Source: Polyrhizophydium stewartii
Taxonomy: Eukaryota > Chytridiomycota > Chytridiomycetes > Rhizophydiales
Direction of reading: 5' to 3'
Length of the DNA: 24,630 nt
Assembly (NCBI GenBank): GCA_027604665.1
Contig: JADGIZ010000123.1
Coordinates: forward strand, 1 to 24,630
Part shown: positions 11,901 to 22,932 of the stretch, piece by piece
How positions within the stretch are numbered: position 1 is the first letter of the stretch
How the letters are laid out: each line of letters begins with the position of its first letter
Position numbers and translations under genes: made by a program
Notes under the pieces: model-generated
What the model saw: the letters and a program-made list of their open reading frames with translations, nothing else
Databases searched by the model: none
What the model was told of the DNA's origin: nothing

Positions 11901-14900
11901 TCCAGGTCATCCAGGCCGCGCTCAAGCGCAAAGAGAGGAACGTTGCGCTGCTGGGCAAGACGGTCGATCTTGATCCCAACTCGGGCATCTTTGTGACGCT
12001 CAATCCCGCCGGCAAGGGCTACGGTGGCCGCCAGAAGCTGCCCGACAATCTCAAGCAGCTGTTCCGGTCCGTGGCCATGACGCATCCCAACAACGAGCTC
12101 ATTGCCGAGGTCATTCTGTTTTCCGAGGGCTTCCACCTTGGCCGGGAGCTCGGCCGCAAGGTCGTGTCCATCTTCACGCTGTGCAAGCAGTTCCTGACGC
12201 CGCAGCAGCATTACGACTGGGGACTGCGGCCGCTCAAGGCCGTGCTTGGCTTGGCCGGCAGCCTGCTGCACGAACAGAAGCGGCGCGGCCCGGTCAACGA
12301 CGCCGAGGAAGCTTCGGTTGTGGTCAAGGCCCTCCGGGTGTCGACGCTGTCCAAGCTGACGTTTGGCGACGCGCAGCGGTTCAACATGCTCATGAACGAT
12401 CTGTTTCCGGGCGTCGGCATCAAAGAGATCAGCTACGAGGAGCTGCAGGGCGCCGTGCGCGACGCATACCAGGAGCTGAACCTGATCTACATTGACTCGC
12501 AGGCCGAGAAAATCTTCCAGCTCTACGAAGCGTGCCGCCAGCGCATGGGCGTTGTGCTCGTGGGGCCGTCCGGGTCCGGCAAGAGCACCATCTGGCGGCT
12601 GCTGATGCATGCGTGGCAAAAGACGGGCCAGCGGCTTGTGCTGCACAAGACGAATCCAAAGGCCGTTGACCGGCAGACGCTGCTCGGCCACATGGACATG
12701 GACACGCGCGAGTGGACCGACGGCATCCTGACGTTTGCGTCGCGCCAGGCCGTCAAGGAGTCGCTCGACGTGCACACCTGGGTCATCTCGGACGGCGACA
12801 TCGACCCCGAGTGGATCGAGTCGCTCAACTCGGTGCTCGACGACAACCGCTTGCTGACAATGCCCAACGGCGAGCGCATCCAGTTTGGGCCCAACATCAA
12901 CTTTGTGTTTGAGACCCACAACCTCAAGTTCGCGTCGCCGGCGACCGTCAGTCGCATGGGCATGATATACCTCTCTGACGAGACGCTCGACGTCAAGGTT
13001 CTCGTGAAGGGCTGGCTGTCCAAGCAGCCCGAGAAGCTCCAGGCTGCGCTCGGCGGCTGGATCGACACCTATTTTTACAAGGCGATCGACTGGATCACGT
13101 CCAACAGCGAGCTCGTCGTCGAAACAACCAAGGCCGGCACGGTCATGAACGGCCTCTCGCAGATTGGTGGCGCGAGCGATCGCACGCAGTTTTTGTTTGG
13201 CCTGATTCGCGGCCTCGGCGCCAACATGCTGATCGAGAACCGGCTCGCCTTTGCCAACGAGCTGCTGCGCTGGGCGGGCGAGCAGATGTCCGACCCCAAG
13301 CGCACGCTCGACTACCGCGTCACGAGCAACGGCCAGCTCGAGATGTACCAGCTCGACGAGCCGCCAAGCTTGGACGTGGCTGCGATGCAGGACCTCGATC
13401 GGCTGCCCGTGATTGAGACGCCCGATCTCAAGCGCTCGGTCGACATGATCATGCCGTGGCTGCACGACGGGCATCCTTTCTTGCTTGTTGGGCCGGAAGG
13501 CGCGGGCAAGCAAACGCTGCTGCGGCACTGCTTCTCCAAGCTCAAGTCGACCAACGTGGCCGTGATCCACTGCAGTGCGCAGACAAAGTCGTCGCACGTG
13601 CTGCAGCGCCTGCTGCAGACGTGCGTCGCGAGCACAAGCGTCAAGGGCCGAGTGCTCCGGCCAAAGGACGCCGAGAAGCTGATCCTGTACCTCAAGGACA
13701 TCAACTTGCCCAAGCCCGACAAGTACGAAACAGTCGAGCTTGTGCAGTTTCTTCAACAGCTCCTCACATATCACGGCTTCTTTGACGCCGGCCTCGAGTG
13801 GGTCTCGATCGAGAACATCCAAATCGTCGCGTCTATGAACCCCTCGACGACGATTGGCAGGCACAAGCTCAGCACGCGCTTCACGTCAACTATCCGCCTG
13901 AGCTACATTGCATACACGGACCGCGAGCAGCTGCAGTCGATATACCGTATCATGCTGCGGCCCATCATCGAGACCTGCCTCCCGTCGCATCGCGTGTGGT
14001 CGCTGCCCAAGAATGTGTCCAAGCTCGCGGCCACAATCGTCAGCGTTTACGAGCAGACTGTCGCCAAATTCACGGTCGACATGTACTCGCACTATCTGTT
14101 CACGCCGCGCGACATCTCGCGCTTGGTGCTCTCGCTCGGCCGCTTTGTGTTTTCCGGCGCCGACGACAACGAGGTCATTGATATTGTTGCGTACGAGAGC
14201 CAGCGGCTGTTCCAGGACCGCCTCGTCGGTGCAGACGCGCGGCAAAAGTTCCAGGCGCTGCTGTTCTCGGTCCTTCGCACCGAGTGGAGCTACCAGGGCT
14301 CGCTCAGCGGCGTCATTTTTGCGACGGCGGATGCAGGCGTTGGCACCTCGATGCCCGACCTGCGTTTGGCGCGCGCGCTTGTGCGCATGCCTCTTGAAAA
14401 GTACCGCGACAAGATTGCACGCCAGCTGCAGGTCTACGAGCGTGACTCGCGCGACTTGCATCTGACGCTGTTCCCCGAGACGCTCGAGATTGTGGCGCGA
14501 ATCGAGCGCGTCCTTGGCCAAGCGGGCGGGTCGCTGCTGCTGGCGGGTCGCCCCGGTATTCCGTTCACCAACGTTGTTCACCTCGTCGCGGCGGGTCTCG
14601 GCTACAAGCTTGTGTCGCCCAAGATCTCGCGCAGCTACTCGACCAAGGCCTTTGCGGCCGATCTCAAGCAGGTGCTGCAGTCGGCCGGCGTTGCGGGAGA
14701 AGACGCTGTTTTCCTGGTAGAGGACTTCCAGCTCATCGATCCGTCGTTCCTCGAGTCCATCAACAGCTTGCTCAGCGGGTCAGAGGTCTCGGGCGTGTAT
14801 CCGCAGGACGAGCTCGAGACCCTGCTGGCATCGCTCAAGGACAGCCACTCGGAGGCTGGCTTCCGCGGCTCGCTCTATGAGTACTTTGTTTCGCGTGTGC

Positions 14901-17900
14901 GTAGGCACCTGCACGTGGTGCTCGTGCTCGACAGCGCGTCGCCGCAGTTTGCTTCCAACTGCGAGTCGAATCCTGCGCTCTACACCCGCTGCCAGCTGCA
15001 GTGGATGGACGCATGGTCGCTCGACTCGATGGCGCAGCTGGCACGCGATGCTTTCGCGCGCTCCCAGTCGCTTCAAGCCCTCGAGGACAAGGAGGCGCTG
15101 ATCAAAGAGCTGCTGGCCGTTCATCAGACGTGCGTGGCACGCGGCGCGGCGCCAAAGCACTTTGCCGAGTATCTGGCCATGTATGCGCAGGTCTACCAAA
15201 CAAAGCGCGACATGCTGCAGAGTAAGCAGAGCTATCTCGGCGGAGGCCTCAAGAAGCTCAACGAGGCTGCCGCATACGTTGATCGCCTCTCGAGCGACGC
15301 CAAGCGCCAGCAGGCTGAGCTCACCGAGAAGCAGCGACAGGCGGATGCTGCGCTCAAGCAGATCACCGAGAGCATGGTGCAGGCCTCGGAGCAAAAGAAA
15401 GAAATGGAGGCCCTCACGGCATCGCTCAAGGAGGAAGAGGCAAAGATGCTCGTGCGCAAGCAGGCCGTCGAGAAGGAGCTTGCCGAGGTCGAGCCTGTGA
15501 TCCGCTCTGCCAAGGCGGCGGTGGGTGAGATCCGTGCAGAGAGTCTTTCCGAGATCCGCTCGCTGCGCGCGCCGCCGCCCGCAATCCGCGACGTGCTTGA
15601 GGCCGTGCTGCGCCTCATGGGTGTCCTTGACATGTCGTGGAATAGCATGAAGGGCTTTCTTGGCCAGCGCACGATCAAGGACGAGATCATGAACTTTGAC
15701 GCGCACAGTATCAACCGCCAAACGCGCGAGGCAGTCGCAGAGCTGATCCGGCAGAAGCGCGACTCGTTCGAGGAAGCCGTCATCAAGCGCGTGTCGGTGG
15801 CGGCCGCGCCGCTAGCCATGTGGGTCAAGGCCAATCTACAGTACGCGACCGTCGTCGAAAAAGTCGCGCCGCTCGAACAGGACCTGCAACGCCTGACCGC
15901 GACGCTGGATGCGTCTCGCAATCGCGTGCAGAAGCTCAAGGAGCAGCTGGATGTCGTCGACCGCAAGGTCCAGGCGCTCAAGGATGACTTTGGCGGCAAG
16001 ACGCGCGAGGCAGAGAGTCTCAAGGCCAGCTTGGACAAGGCCATGAGCGTGATTCACCGCGCGCAGGGCCTGCTCGAGAAGCTCAGCGGCGAGGGCAGCC
16101 GCTGGAGCTCGCAGGTCGATTCTATCAACAAGTCGATCAAAGCTCTTCCGCGAAACGGCCTGCTCGCGGCCGCGTTTATCGTGTATCTCGCCGGAGCGCC
16201 TGAAAACGTGCGCCAGAGCATGACAGTGCAGTGGGGACAGATCAGCAACATCCGCGACTTCAGCTTCACGCGCGTCATGAGCACAGAGAGCGAGCAGCTT
16301 GTGTGGAAGTCGCAGGGGCTGCCGTCAGACGCGCTGTCGATCGAAAACGCCATCATCGCAATCAACAGCCGCACCACCTCTCTTGTGATTGACCCCTCGG
16401 GGCAGGCAACCGAGTGGATCAAGCACTACCTCGGAGACAAGAAGCCAGAGATTGTCAACCAGAGCGACGACAGCTTCATGCGCTCGCTCGAGCTCGCCGT
16501 GCGCTTTGGAAAGACGCTGATTGTGCAGGAAGTGTCCAGCATCGAGGCTGTGCTGATGCCACTGCTGCGCCGCGATTTGCACAAGCAAGGTCCGCGCTTC
16601 ATTGTCGAGCTCGGCGAAAAGGCAGTCGACTACAGCGAGGACTTTCGGCTGTACTTGGTCACGCGCCGCTCGTCGTTCACCTTGCCGCCGGACGCTGTTG
16701 GACTCGTCAATGACGTCAACTTCACAATCACTCGCGCAGGCCTCGCCGGGCAGCTGCTGGGCGTGACGCTCAAGCACGAGCGGCCCGAACTTGAGGTGCA
16801 GAAGATGACGCTGCTAAAGAACGAGGACGAGCTGAAGCTGCAGCTCTCGAACCTCGAAGACCAGCTTCTCAAGGAGCTGGCCAACTCCGAGGGAAACATC
16901 CTCGAGAACATGAGCCTGATCAACTCGCTCAACGAGACCAAGGAAAAGAGCAACATCATCGCCAAGTCGTTGTCCGAGTCGCAGAAGCTGCAGGCGTCTC
17001 TTGATGCAGAGCGCGACAAGTTCTCGCCTATCTCGACGTTTGGCAGCGCGCTCTTCTTTGTCGTCACAGACATGCAAAAGATCAGCAACATGTACCGCTT
17101 TTCGCTGTCGTCCTTCTTGCGGCTCTTTGAGGAGGCGCTGCGAACCGAGACGACGTCGGCGCAGGACGGCACCGAGCTGCGCATCAAGCTGCTCATGCTC
17201 AGGCTTGAGCGCCTCACTTTCTCGTACATCTCGCGCTCGATCCTCAAAGCCGACCGCCAAATGTTTGCGTTGCACATGATCCACGAGCTGCATCCGACGC
17301 TCTTTGAGGCGCAAGAGTGGGAGCTGTTCACTGGTCAGCTTGTTCTTGCGGATGTTGATGACAAGGCAGCAGACACGCCCGATTGGGTGCCCGAGGAGCG
17401 CCGCGCGCATTTCAAGCAGCTTCAGTCCGTGTTCCCCACACTGTTCCAGTCTCTCGGCTTCAACAGCAAAGACGTGTGGTCCGAGTGGATCCGCAGTCCA
17501 AACTGCGAATCAACATTCCCTCGCGACAAGATCAGGTGCGTTCCTTTGCTGTGTTCACAGACAAGAAGCTCCATCGCCTGACGTGCCTTCGTCCCAGCCC
17601 GTTCCAGCGGCTTCTTGTTGTGCAGGCTCTGCGACCGGATCGGCTGCTTACTGCGAGTAAGACTCTGCGGTCATGGCGTGCCGAGTTTTCTGTTCCGTGC
17701 TGACATGTGCCTCGGAAAGTGTCTGCGTTCTCGTGCAACGCCCTGGGGATCGACAGCCTGGCGCCGCCGCCGCTCAACATGAAAAAGATCCTTGACGAGG
17801 AGACGATTGCGACCGAACCGATTCTGTTCATTACCACGCCTGGTGCTGATCCGTCACAGGATCTCAAGGACTTTGCCGTCCAGACGGTTGGCGCCGACAA

Positions 17901-20266
17901 GTTTAACCAGGTGTCGATGGGCCAGGGTCAGGGCGATCTGGCACTCGAGCTGCTCCGCGAGGCGGCCGAGACGGGCGGCTGGCTGTGCCTGCAAAACATC
18001 CATCTCGTGATTTCCTGGGTTCCGACGCTCGAGAAAGAGCTTTTGTCGCTCAAGCTGCATCCGAGCTTTCGGCTCTGGCTGACTTCCGAGATGCACGCAA
18101 AGTTCCCTGCAAGCTTGCTCGAGAACTGCGTCAAGATAACCATCGAAGCTCCACCGGGTATGTGTGTTGGCTGTACCCTGTTTCTTTGCGTTTCCGCGAC
18201 TGCTAATAAGCGCTTGCATGACTTGGGCGACTGCGACATCCAGGCGTCAAAAAGAACCTGCAGCGCATCTACGAGAACTGGACGCCCGAGTTTCTGCAGC
18301 AAGGACCGCCGCTGCGAGCGCAGGCCCTCTTTGCCCTCGCGTGGTTCCATGCCGTTATCCAAGAGCGCCGAAACTACATTCCTCAGGGCTGGAACAAGTT
18401 TTACGAGTTCTCCGCTGCGGACTTGCGTTCGAGTGCAGAGCTTATCAGCGTGAGCTGCCAAGGCAGCGAGCTGCATTTGTCTTGTCTCACAGCTGACGGG
18501 CTCCTTTGCCTGCAATGCCAGTCCATGTGCATGGGCACACAGGCGCCGCAATGGGCAATCCTGCACGGCTTGCTTGAAGACGCCATCTACGGCGGCCGCA
18601 TCGACGATCGGCAAGACGCTCTCAAGCTGCACACGTACCTTTCGCACTTTTTCTGCGATGGTCGGTTTGCCTTTCCGAGTCGCATATGTGGCTTCCGTTC
18701 TCTGACGCATACGCCATCAGATGTGTTCACGATTGATGGCAAGGGCCCGAGCAGGCGCATCTGCAAGACGTTTGGTCAGTGCGACCAACGTTGGCGCAGC
18801 GTCTGGCATACCTGCAAGCCCACTGACACTGAGAACAAACAACAGCCTTGCCGCGCACCAACGAGCACGCCGCGTACCGGCAGATCATTACCGAGCTGCC
18901 CGAGAGCGACAACGTGGTGCTCTTTGGTCTGCCGGCGAACATTGATCGCACACTTCAAAAACTGACCAGCCAGTCGGTGATTGGGCAACTCAAAGTTCTA
19001 GTGAGGCTTGAACGAGACGTCCGACCTGACCCAAGATGCGCAAGCGCTGACCGCAGATCCCGACAAACCTCAGCGCCAAGTTGATGTGCAGCACCAGCGC
19101 TTTGACCGCGACAAATGGTCACAGGAGCTGCTTCCTTTCCTGCAGCTATGGAAGAAGGTGCCGTTGCATGAGTCGGAGAGGCGAAGTGCACGCTTTTGGC
19201 TGACAGCGAGCTGATCGGAACGGCCAATCCAGCTGAACACCGGAGTCGACTTGTTGCAAAAGAAGGTTGTGCCGCAGGCCGACGCCGACCCAGTCGTGGC
19301 ATTCTTTGACTTGGTAAGCCTCGAGTGTTCATTCAGAACAAACCACACAAAGCTCATCCACAAATGTTTTGGCGTTTGCAGGAGTTGCTGAACGCCCTCA
19401 ACCTCATCCGACGCATCCACACTGATCTTTCGAGCATATCTAAGCTCATCCGCGGCACGATTCTGCTCTCGAACGACATCCAAATGATCGGCACGTCGCT
19501 CATGCGCGGCGAGACTCCCGCAGCGTAAGCAGGTGGCTTTGTTCGACACCATGGCTCGACATGGCGCTGACACTTTTGGGCAGATGGATGAACATGTGGG
19601 AGGGGCCTGAGCTTGCACAGGGATATCTGCGTGACGTCATTTCCAAGGGCGTGCTCGTCTCGGCACTACGAGACAAAGCCAGCTCGAGCGGACTCTTCAA
19701 AGACCCCCTCGCGCTCTCGGGTCTGTTTAACCCAGTGACATTTTTGAATGCCCTCCGCCAGCAGACCTCGCGCAAGCGTGAGTGAGATCTTTGCAGACTG
19801 CATCCGAATGGAGCCATTGGCTGACACTCTCTTGCGGCGAACCAGTCAAGCAGCCGATGGACTCGCTGCGCTTGGTTTCGACTTGGAACGCCATGGAGCT
19901 GAAGGACTGCCCGCTGAGAGTGTCGGTACAGGGCATGCTTCTCCAAGGATGCAACTTCAACGGCGAGAGACTCTCGGAATCAAGTTCAAACGACCCGATA
20001 TTTGTCGCCGTCCCAGTCTGTCATATGGGCTGGGTTCCAGAGGTACGGTTTGGTCCTAGATCGCTCTGTACACTTGCAACGCCGAGGCGTGCTGACCCAC
20101 GCATGGACATTAGGCATCCATCAAGCTTCTTGGAAAGCTCGAGGTGCCACTCTATGTCAATCCGTCGCGAGAAAGGATCGTGGCGACTCTGATGGTACCC
20201 GGCGTCGACGACAGCGCACCATGGATTCTTGCGGGCGTTGCATTCTTCCTCAGTCCCGAAAACTAG
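5949..20266 (+). CDS. DYNC2H1: Cytoplasmic dynein 2 heavy chain (IFT retrograde motor), 21 exons
   Basis: This is the motor subunit of dynein-2, moving intraflagellar-transport trains from flagellar tip to base. Exons: 5949-6161, 6288-6484, 6587-6693, 6778-6934, 7043-7105, 7183-7315, 7378-7539, 7614-7760, 7832-17535, 17598-17656, 17720-18157, 18244-18449, 18522-18660, 18721-18774, 18846-19000, 19074-19157, 19233-19313, 19382-19524, 19584-19777, 19846-20042, 20114-20266. The spliced length, 12786 nt, is divisible by 3 (4261 aa), close to the usual 4300. AAA1 has GPAGTGKT at about residue 1681 and Walker B CFDEFN at about 1731. AAA2 has GPSGSGKS at about 1971. AAA3 has GPEGAGKQ at about 2280, lacking the final Ser/Thr. 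AAA4 has GRPGIPFT at about 2632, lacking the P-loop Lys. Stalk coiled coils lie near 2860-2960 and 3070-3145, with the microtubule-binding tip between. The C-terminus ends WILAGVAFFLSPEN. Dynein-2 rather than dynein-1 is shown by GFGGNPFGPAGTG, CDEGIDYKSMGR and NPAGKGYGGRQK in AAA1. The first intron's acceptor is the least certain. Confidence 0.95.
6694..6777 (+). other. GC-AG intron in the dynein-2 gene
   Basis: Exon 3 reads in frame to 6693 and a TGA follows at 6747-6749. The next conserved segment (DTQIGSVATLDDEYAHW) begins at 6780. No GT donor has the right phase. A GCAAGT donor at 6694 with acceptor CAG at 6775-6777 restores the frame, with a CTGAT branch site near 6745. GCAAGT is the standard context for GC donors. 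An acceptor at 6778-6780 would also keep the frame and drop one residue. Confidence 0.75.
7832..17535 (+). other. Giant 9.7-kb coding exon of the dynein-2 gene
   Basis: This single exon encodes about 3235 residues, from the mid-tail through the linker, AAA1-AAA5, the stalk and into AAA6. There are eight introns in the 1.9 kb before it and twelve in the 2.7 kb after it, but none in between. The intron before it ends at 7831 (CAG) and the one after it starts at 17536 (GTGCGT). Confidence 0.9.
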
Positions 20267-20309
20267 TTGATGTGACCAATGGAGCTCAGTAAAGCAAGGA
20301 GATGTTTGG

Positions 20310-22383
20310 CTACATTAGAAAAAGTGCCTTGATAGCATAAACAGCCTCGATTGGAATCTGCCTGTCCAGGACCATGCACACCAGACGCGCAGCCTCATGT
20401 GCCGCGAGGTCGATTGATGGTCGTCGTTCGCGATGTGCTTCCAAGAACTCTTGTGCAGCGGGACAGCATCTGCATGTGTTGTTCAAGTTAGTTGTTGGCG
20501 CTTTAGCCGCGACGCAAAGTGCGTGACTTTCCCGATAGCTATTTGGACGAGTTCGTTTGCATCCACCGCTTCGATTCTGGCATCAGTCGAGCCGCGCTTT
20601 GACCACCAGCCTTCGGGTCAACTCAGTACTATGCAAGGGTAAATTTCGAGGTGATAGTAAACGCACCTGGCTTGCGATAGACGACCTTGTGAGCTGGACC
20701 AGCAAGTCACGCCGTGCCTCCAACTGATTCTGACGGACTGCAGCCGCAATGGCATCTTCCAGTGCGCTGACCGGCTTGGTTGAGTCGTTGATCCAGTCCT
20801 GAACCTGTTGTAGATCGAAGGAAGATTAGAATATGCCGCACAGCCCCACCATCAAATAAACATGCCTTTTGTCGGAGCTGCTCGTGGTTGTAACTTGTTG
20901 GGGCGTCGCCTGGATGCTGCGATTGAGCTTGCGCGGCCGCATCGCAGAGCTGAATGTGGTGCTTTTCAAGAGCAGATTGTGCAAACCGTGCGCGCAGAAG
21001 CCGCACCGACTCGTTTGAAGCGATGAGATGACATGCCGTCTGAAGCTCTTTGAAGTTGGGCAGCCAATGAGACCAGAGGGCCGACTCTTGTTTGTGCCAT
21101 ATGCGATGGCACGCGACGCAGCCAATTGCGGACTCATGGCCACGCTCATGGCAGCAGATACGAAGCGGCGGCATTGCTCTGCCGTTGGAAACAACAAACT
21201 CGCGAGTGACCGTCGCGGAATTGCCTGTGAGCGCCGTTTCCGAAAACTTTCCCAGCTTGGAGCGCAAGCAACGATGCAGGATCTCCTCGCGGACAATCCG
21301 GCTTGCCGTGACGCGCGTGTTGACCCAAGCCAGGCTTCTCGGCGCTGAAAGCAGACGCTTCCTCGCGAGATCAGAGAGCAGACAGTTTTCCCCGCATAAG
21401 AATGGGATTGCGCGGCGTATCTCGACAGCAAGCTTCGATTCGAGTTGGATGGAGCCGGTGTGTGAGTCCGCAGATAGGCACGAAGGACCTGTAATGCCCC
21501 CGATGGCGTCCAGGACGTCGGGCACAGCCGATTCGCGAGTGTTGCGTCGCTCTTGTCGCATGGATGTGTCGAGCTCGCCCATGCAATGAATCGTGGGAGA
21601 GACGCGCTGCGGAGATTGCGTGTCAAGGGAGACGGCCTTGATTGTCGCGCTGCTGAATCGTGAGAGTGCCTTGCATTCGGATCTTCGAACAAGGATGCAT
21701 GGAACCGGTGATGATTGACGACAAGCTGTGCGTCCTACAAACTTCCAAGTCTGCAAATGTCCAGACCGTCAGTTTCTCTGTGACACCAGAGACATCGCAG
21801 AGACACAAAGCTTACCTTTAGCCGCACGAGTTGATCTTCAGTGAGTCCATATGCGACTTTTGCATGAGCCTTGGTCGTGATGTGTGCAAGCGCACAGGGA
21901 CATGTTCGAAGCCGCCACTCGCTGATCACAGCCAGGTGCGGCGATCGTCGCACGCATAGCCCGCATAGCGTTGTCGCGATATGAAAGAGAAACTCTTGGC
22001 GGTAAAGCAGCTTCCACTGCGCAGAACTCGTGTCTCTCGAGAGCACGGGCAAGTCGGGCTCTGCATGGCACCTTGTGAGGCACGGGATACAAGGTCGGGC
22101 ACGCTTCATCGCGTTGAAACGCACCAAACCTGGTGGAGCGTGCGAGTCGCATGTATGCATATCTCCAAGGCTTCGACGATTGCTGGACTATGTGTCTCAC
22201 AGTGCGACAGGTCTGTTCCATGGCCAAAAGCTCAGGACCTTCCGGAATGCCGGTGTCAAGAGACATTTCCGCTCGAGCCACTCGAGATAGGCAGAATATC
22301 TGACCATCAAGCATCAACGAGACCTCGAGTACAATCTCGAGTGGAACTCGCAATCCGGTCTGCATCAATACGTGATTGATCAT
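20310..22383 (-). CDS. F-box protein with Cys cluster, probable seven-exon gene
   Basis: This is probably a substrate receptor for an SCF ubiquitin ligase. Exons on the minus strand: 22383-22305, 22238-22125, 22060-21816, 21750-20866, 20804-20667, 20596-20514, 20469-20310. The chosen ATG (22383) has A at -3 and puts the F-box about ten residues in; ATGs at 22494 and 22608 are in frame upstream. After splicing out 22239-22304 the F-box reads VPLEIVLEVSLMLDGPELLA...TCRTVRHIV...WRYAYMRL. Then come WKLLYRQEFLF and CGLCVRRS...RLRTCPC...ITTKAHAKVAYGLTEDQL, a CxxC/CxC plus 'TK..AK..Y.L...DL' block that I recall from other fungal F-box proteins. The long fourth exon has further Cys/His (CCHERGHESAIGCVACHRIWH), possibly metal binding. 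The last two exons rest on open frames, a weak AAG acceptor and a 44-bp intron, so they are tentative. Its stop is 43 bp from the dynein stop. Confidence 0.65.
20805..20865 (-). other. GC-AG intron in the F-box gene
   Basis: On the minus strand the fourth exon ends CAA AAG and is followed by GCATGT. The intron contains TTCTAATC (a CTAAT branch site) and ends ACAACAG. Joining at these points keeps frame and leads into VQDWINDSTKPVSALEDAI, a coherent helical sequence, whereas reading through gives an unlike, Gly/Cys-rich tail. Length is 61 bp, typical of this window. Confidence 0.65.
22239..22304 (-). other. 66-bp in-frame intron inside the F-box domain
   Basis: The minus-strand donor is GTCAGA and the acceptor GGAAG, with a TTGAC branch-like site. 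The length is a multiple of three and there is no stop, so both spliced and retained forms stay open. Removing it gives a contiguous F-box; keeping it inserts 22 residues (QIFCLSRVARAEMS...) into the domain. Confidence 0.6.
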
Positions 22384-22456
22384 GGTGCAGATTCTGGAGA
22401 AAGTCGGATATTGGTCCCCCGAGCCAGGTCTGCCCGGTTGCCGCTTCGCCCTGTGA

Positions 22457-22789
22457 CGCCCTGCCGAGGAGCCGAGTGAGAATGGTGTCGTCATTGGCCT
22501 GGGGGTCCTGTTACTTAGCCGAGTCGACGAGCGGTTTGAGACCTGCCTGTCGCCGATCGGCTCTGAGCGAGACGCAGACGACAACAAAGTGTGCGAGTGG
22601 ATGCACAACGGCGATGCCGTGGTTGCAGAGTATGCAGTCCCGCAAGTTGAACAGGTGGCTGACGAGCAGCCCTGGGATGCGCAGCGCAGAGCGGGTCGTC
22701 CAGATGCCGTTCATTCCCAGTCGAGTAAACGTCGATCCCTCATGTCGGGCAAGAGGCGAGGTGGCCGACTGAGATCCGATCACGAATGA
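22457..22789 (+). other. Open plus-strand frame, possible hypothetical or remnant exon
   Basis: This frame is open from the stop at 22454-22456 to TGA at 22787-22789, without an early ATG. It reads naturally in part (NGVVIGLGVLLLSRVDERFE, DDNKVCEWMHNGDAVVAEYA, QVEQVADEQPWDAQ), then turns basic. No family is recognised. It lies antisense to the possible 5' extension of the F-box gene, so at most one of the two is likely coding. Confidence 0.2.
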
Positions 22790-22932
22790 ATCGGCCTTGT
22801 CTGTCAGGCATGGTGGTATCGGCTCTGACTGAGAGCACCGACTTCAGCCAGACTGCAATGCGGTGAGCGGCGAGTGTGCTGGCTTGACAAGGCTACTGGC
22901 GTGCACTATTAGGCATTGCGGAAGGCATCGCT

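Noticed and set aside
11543..13864. 773-codon open frame on the minus strand
   Set aside because: It lies antisense to AAA1-AAA3 of the dynein gene. In GC-rich coding DNA the opposite strand often stays open; the product is Leu/Val/His-rich with no family motif.
17536..20266. Apparent breakup of the dynein C-terminus into many short frames
   Set aside because: Twelve introns with CTGAC or similar branch sites join the pieces into a continuous, family-like AAA6 and C-terminal region, so it is not a pseudogene.
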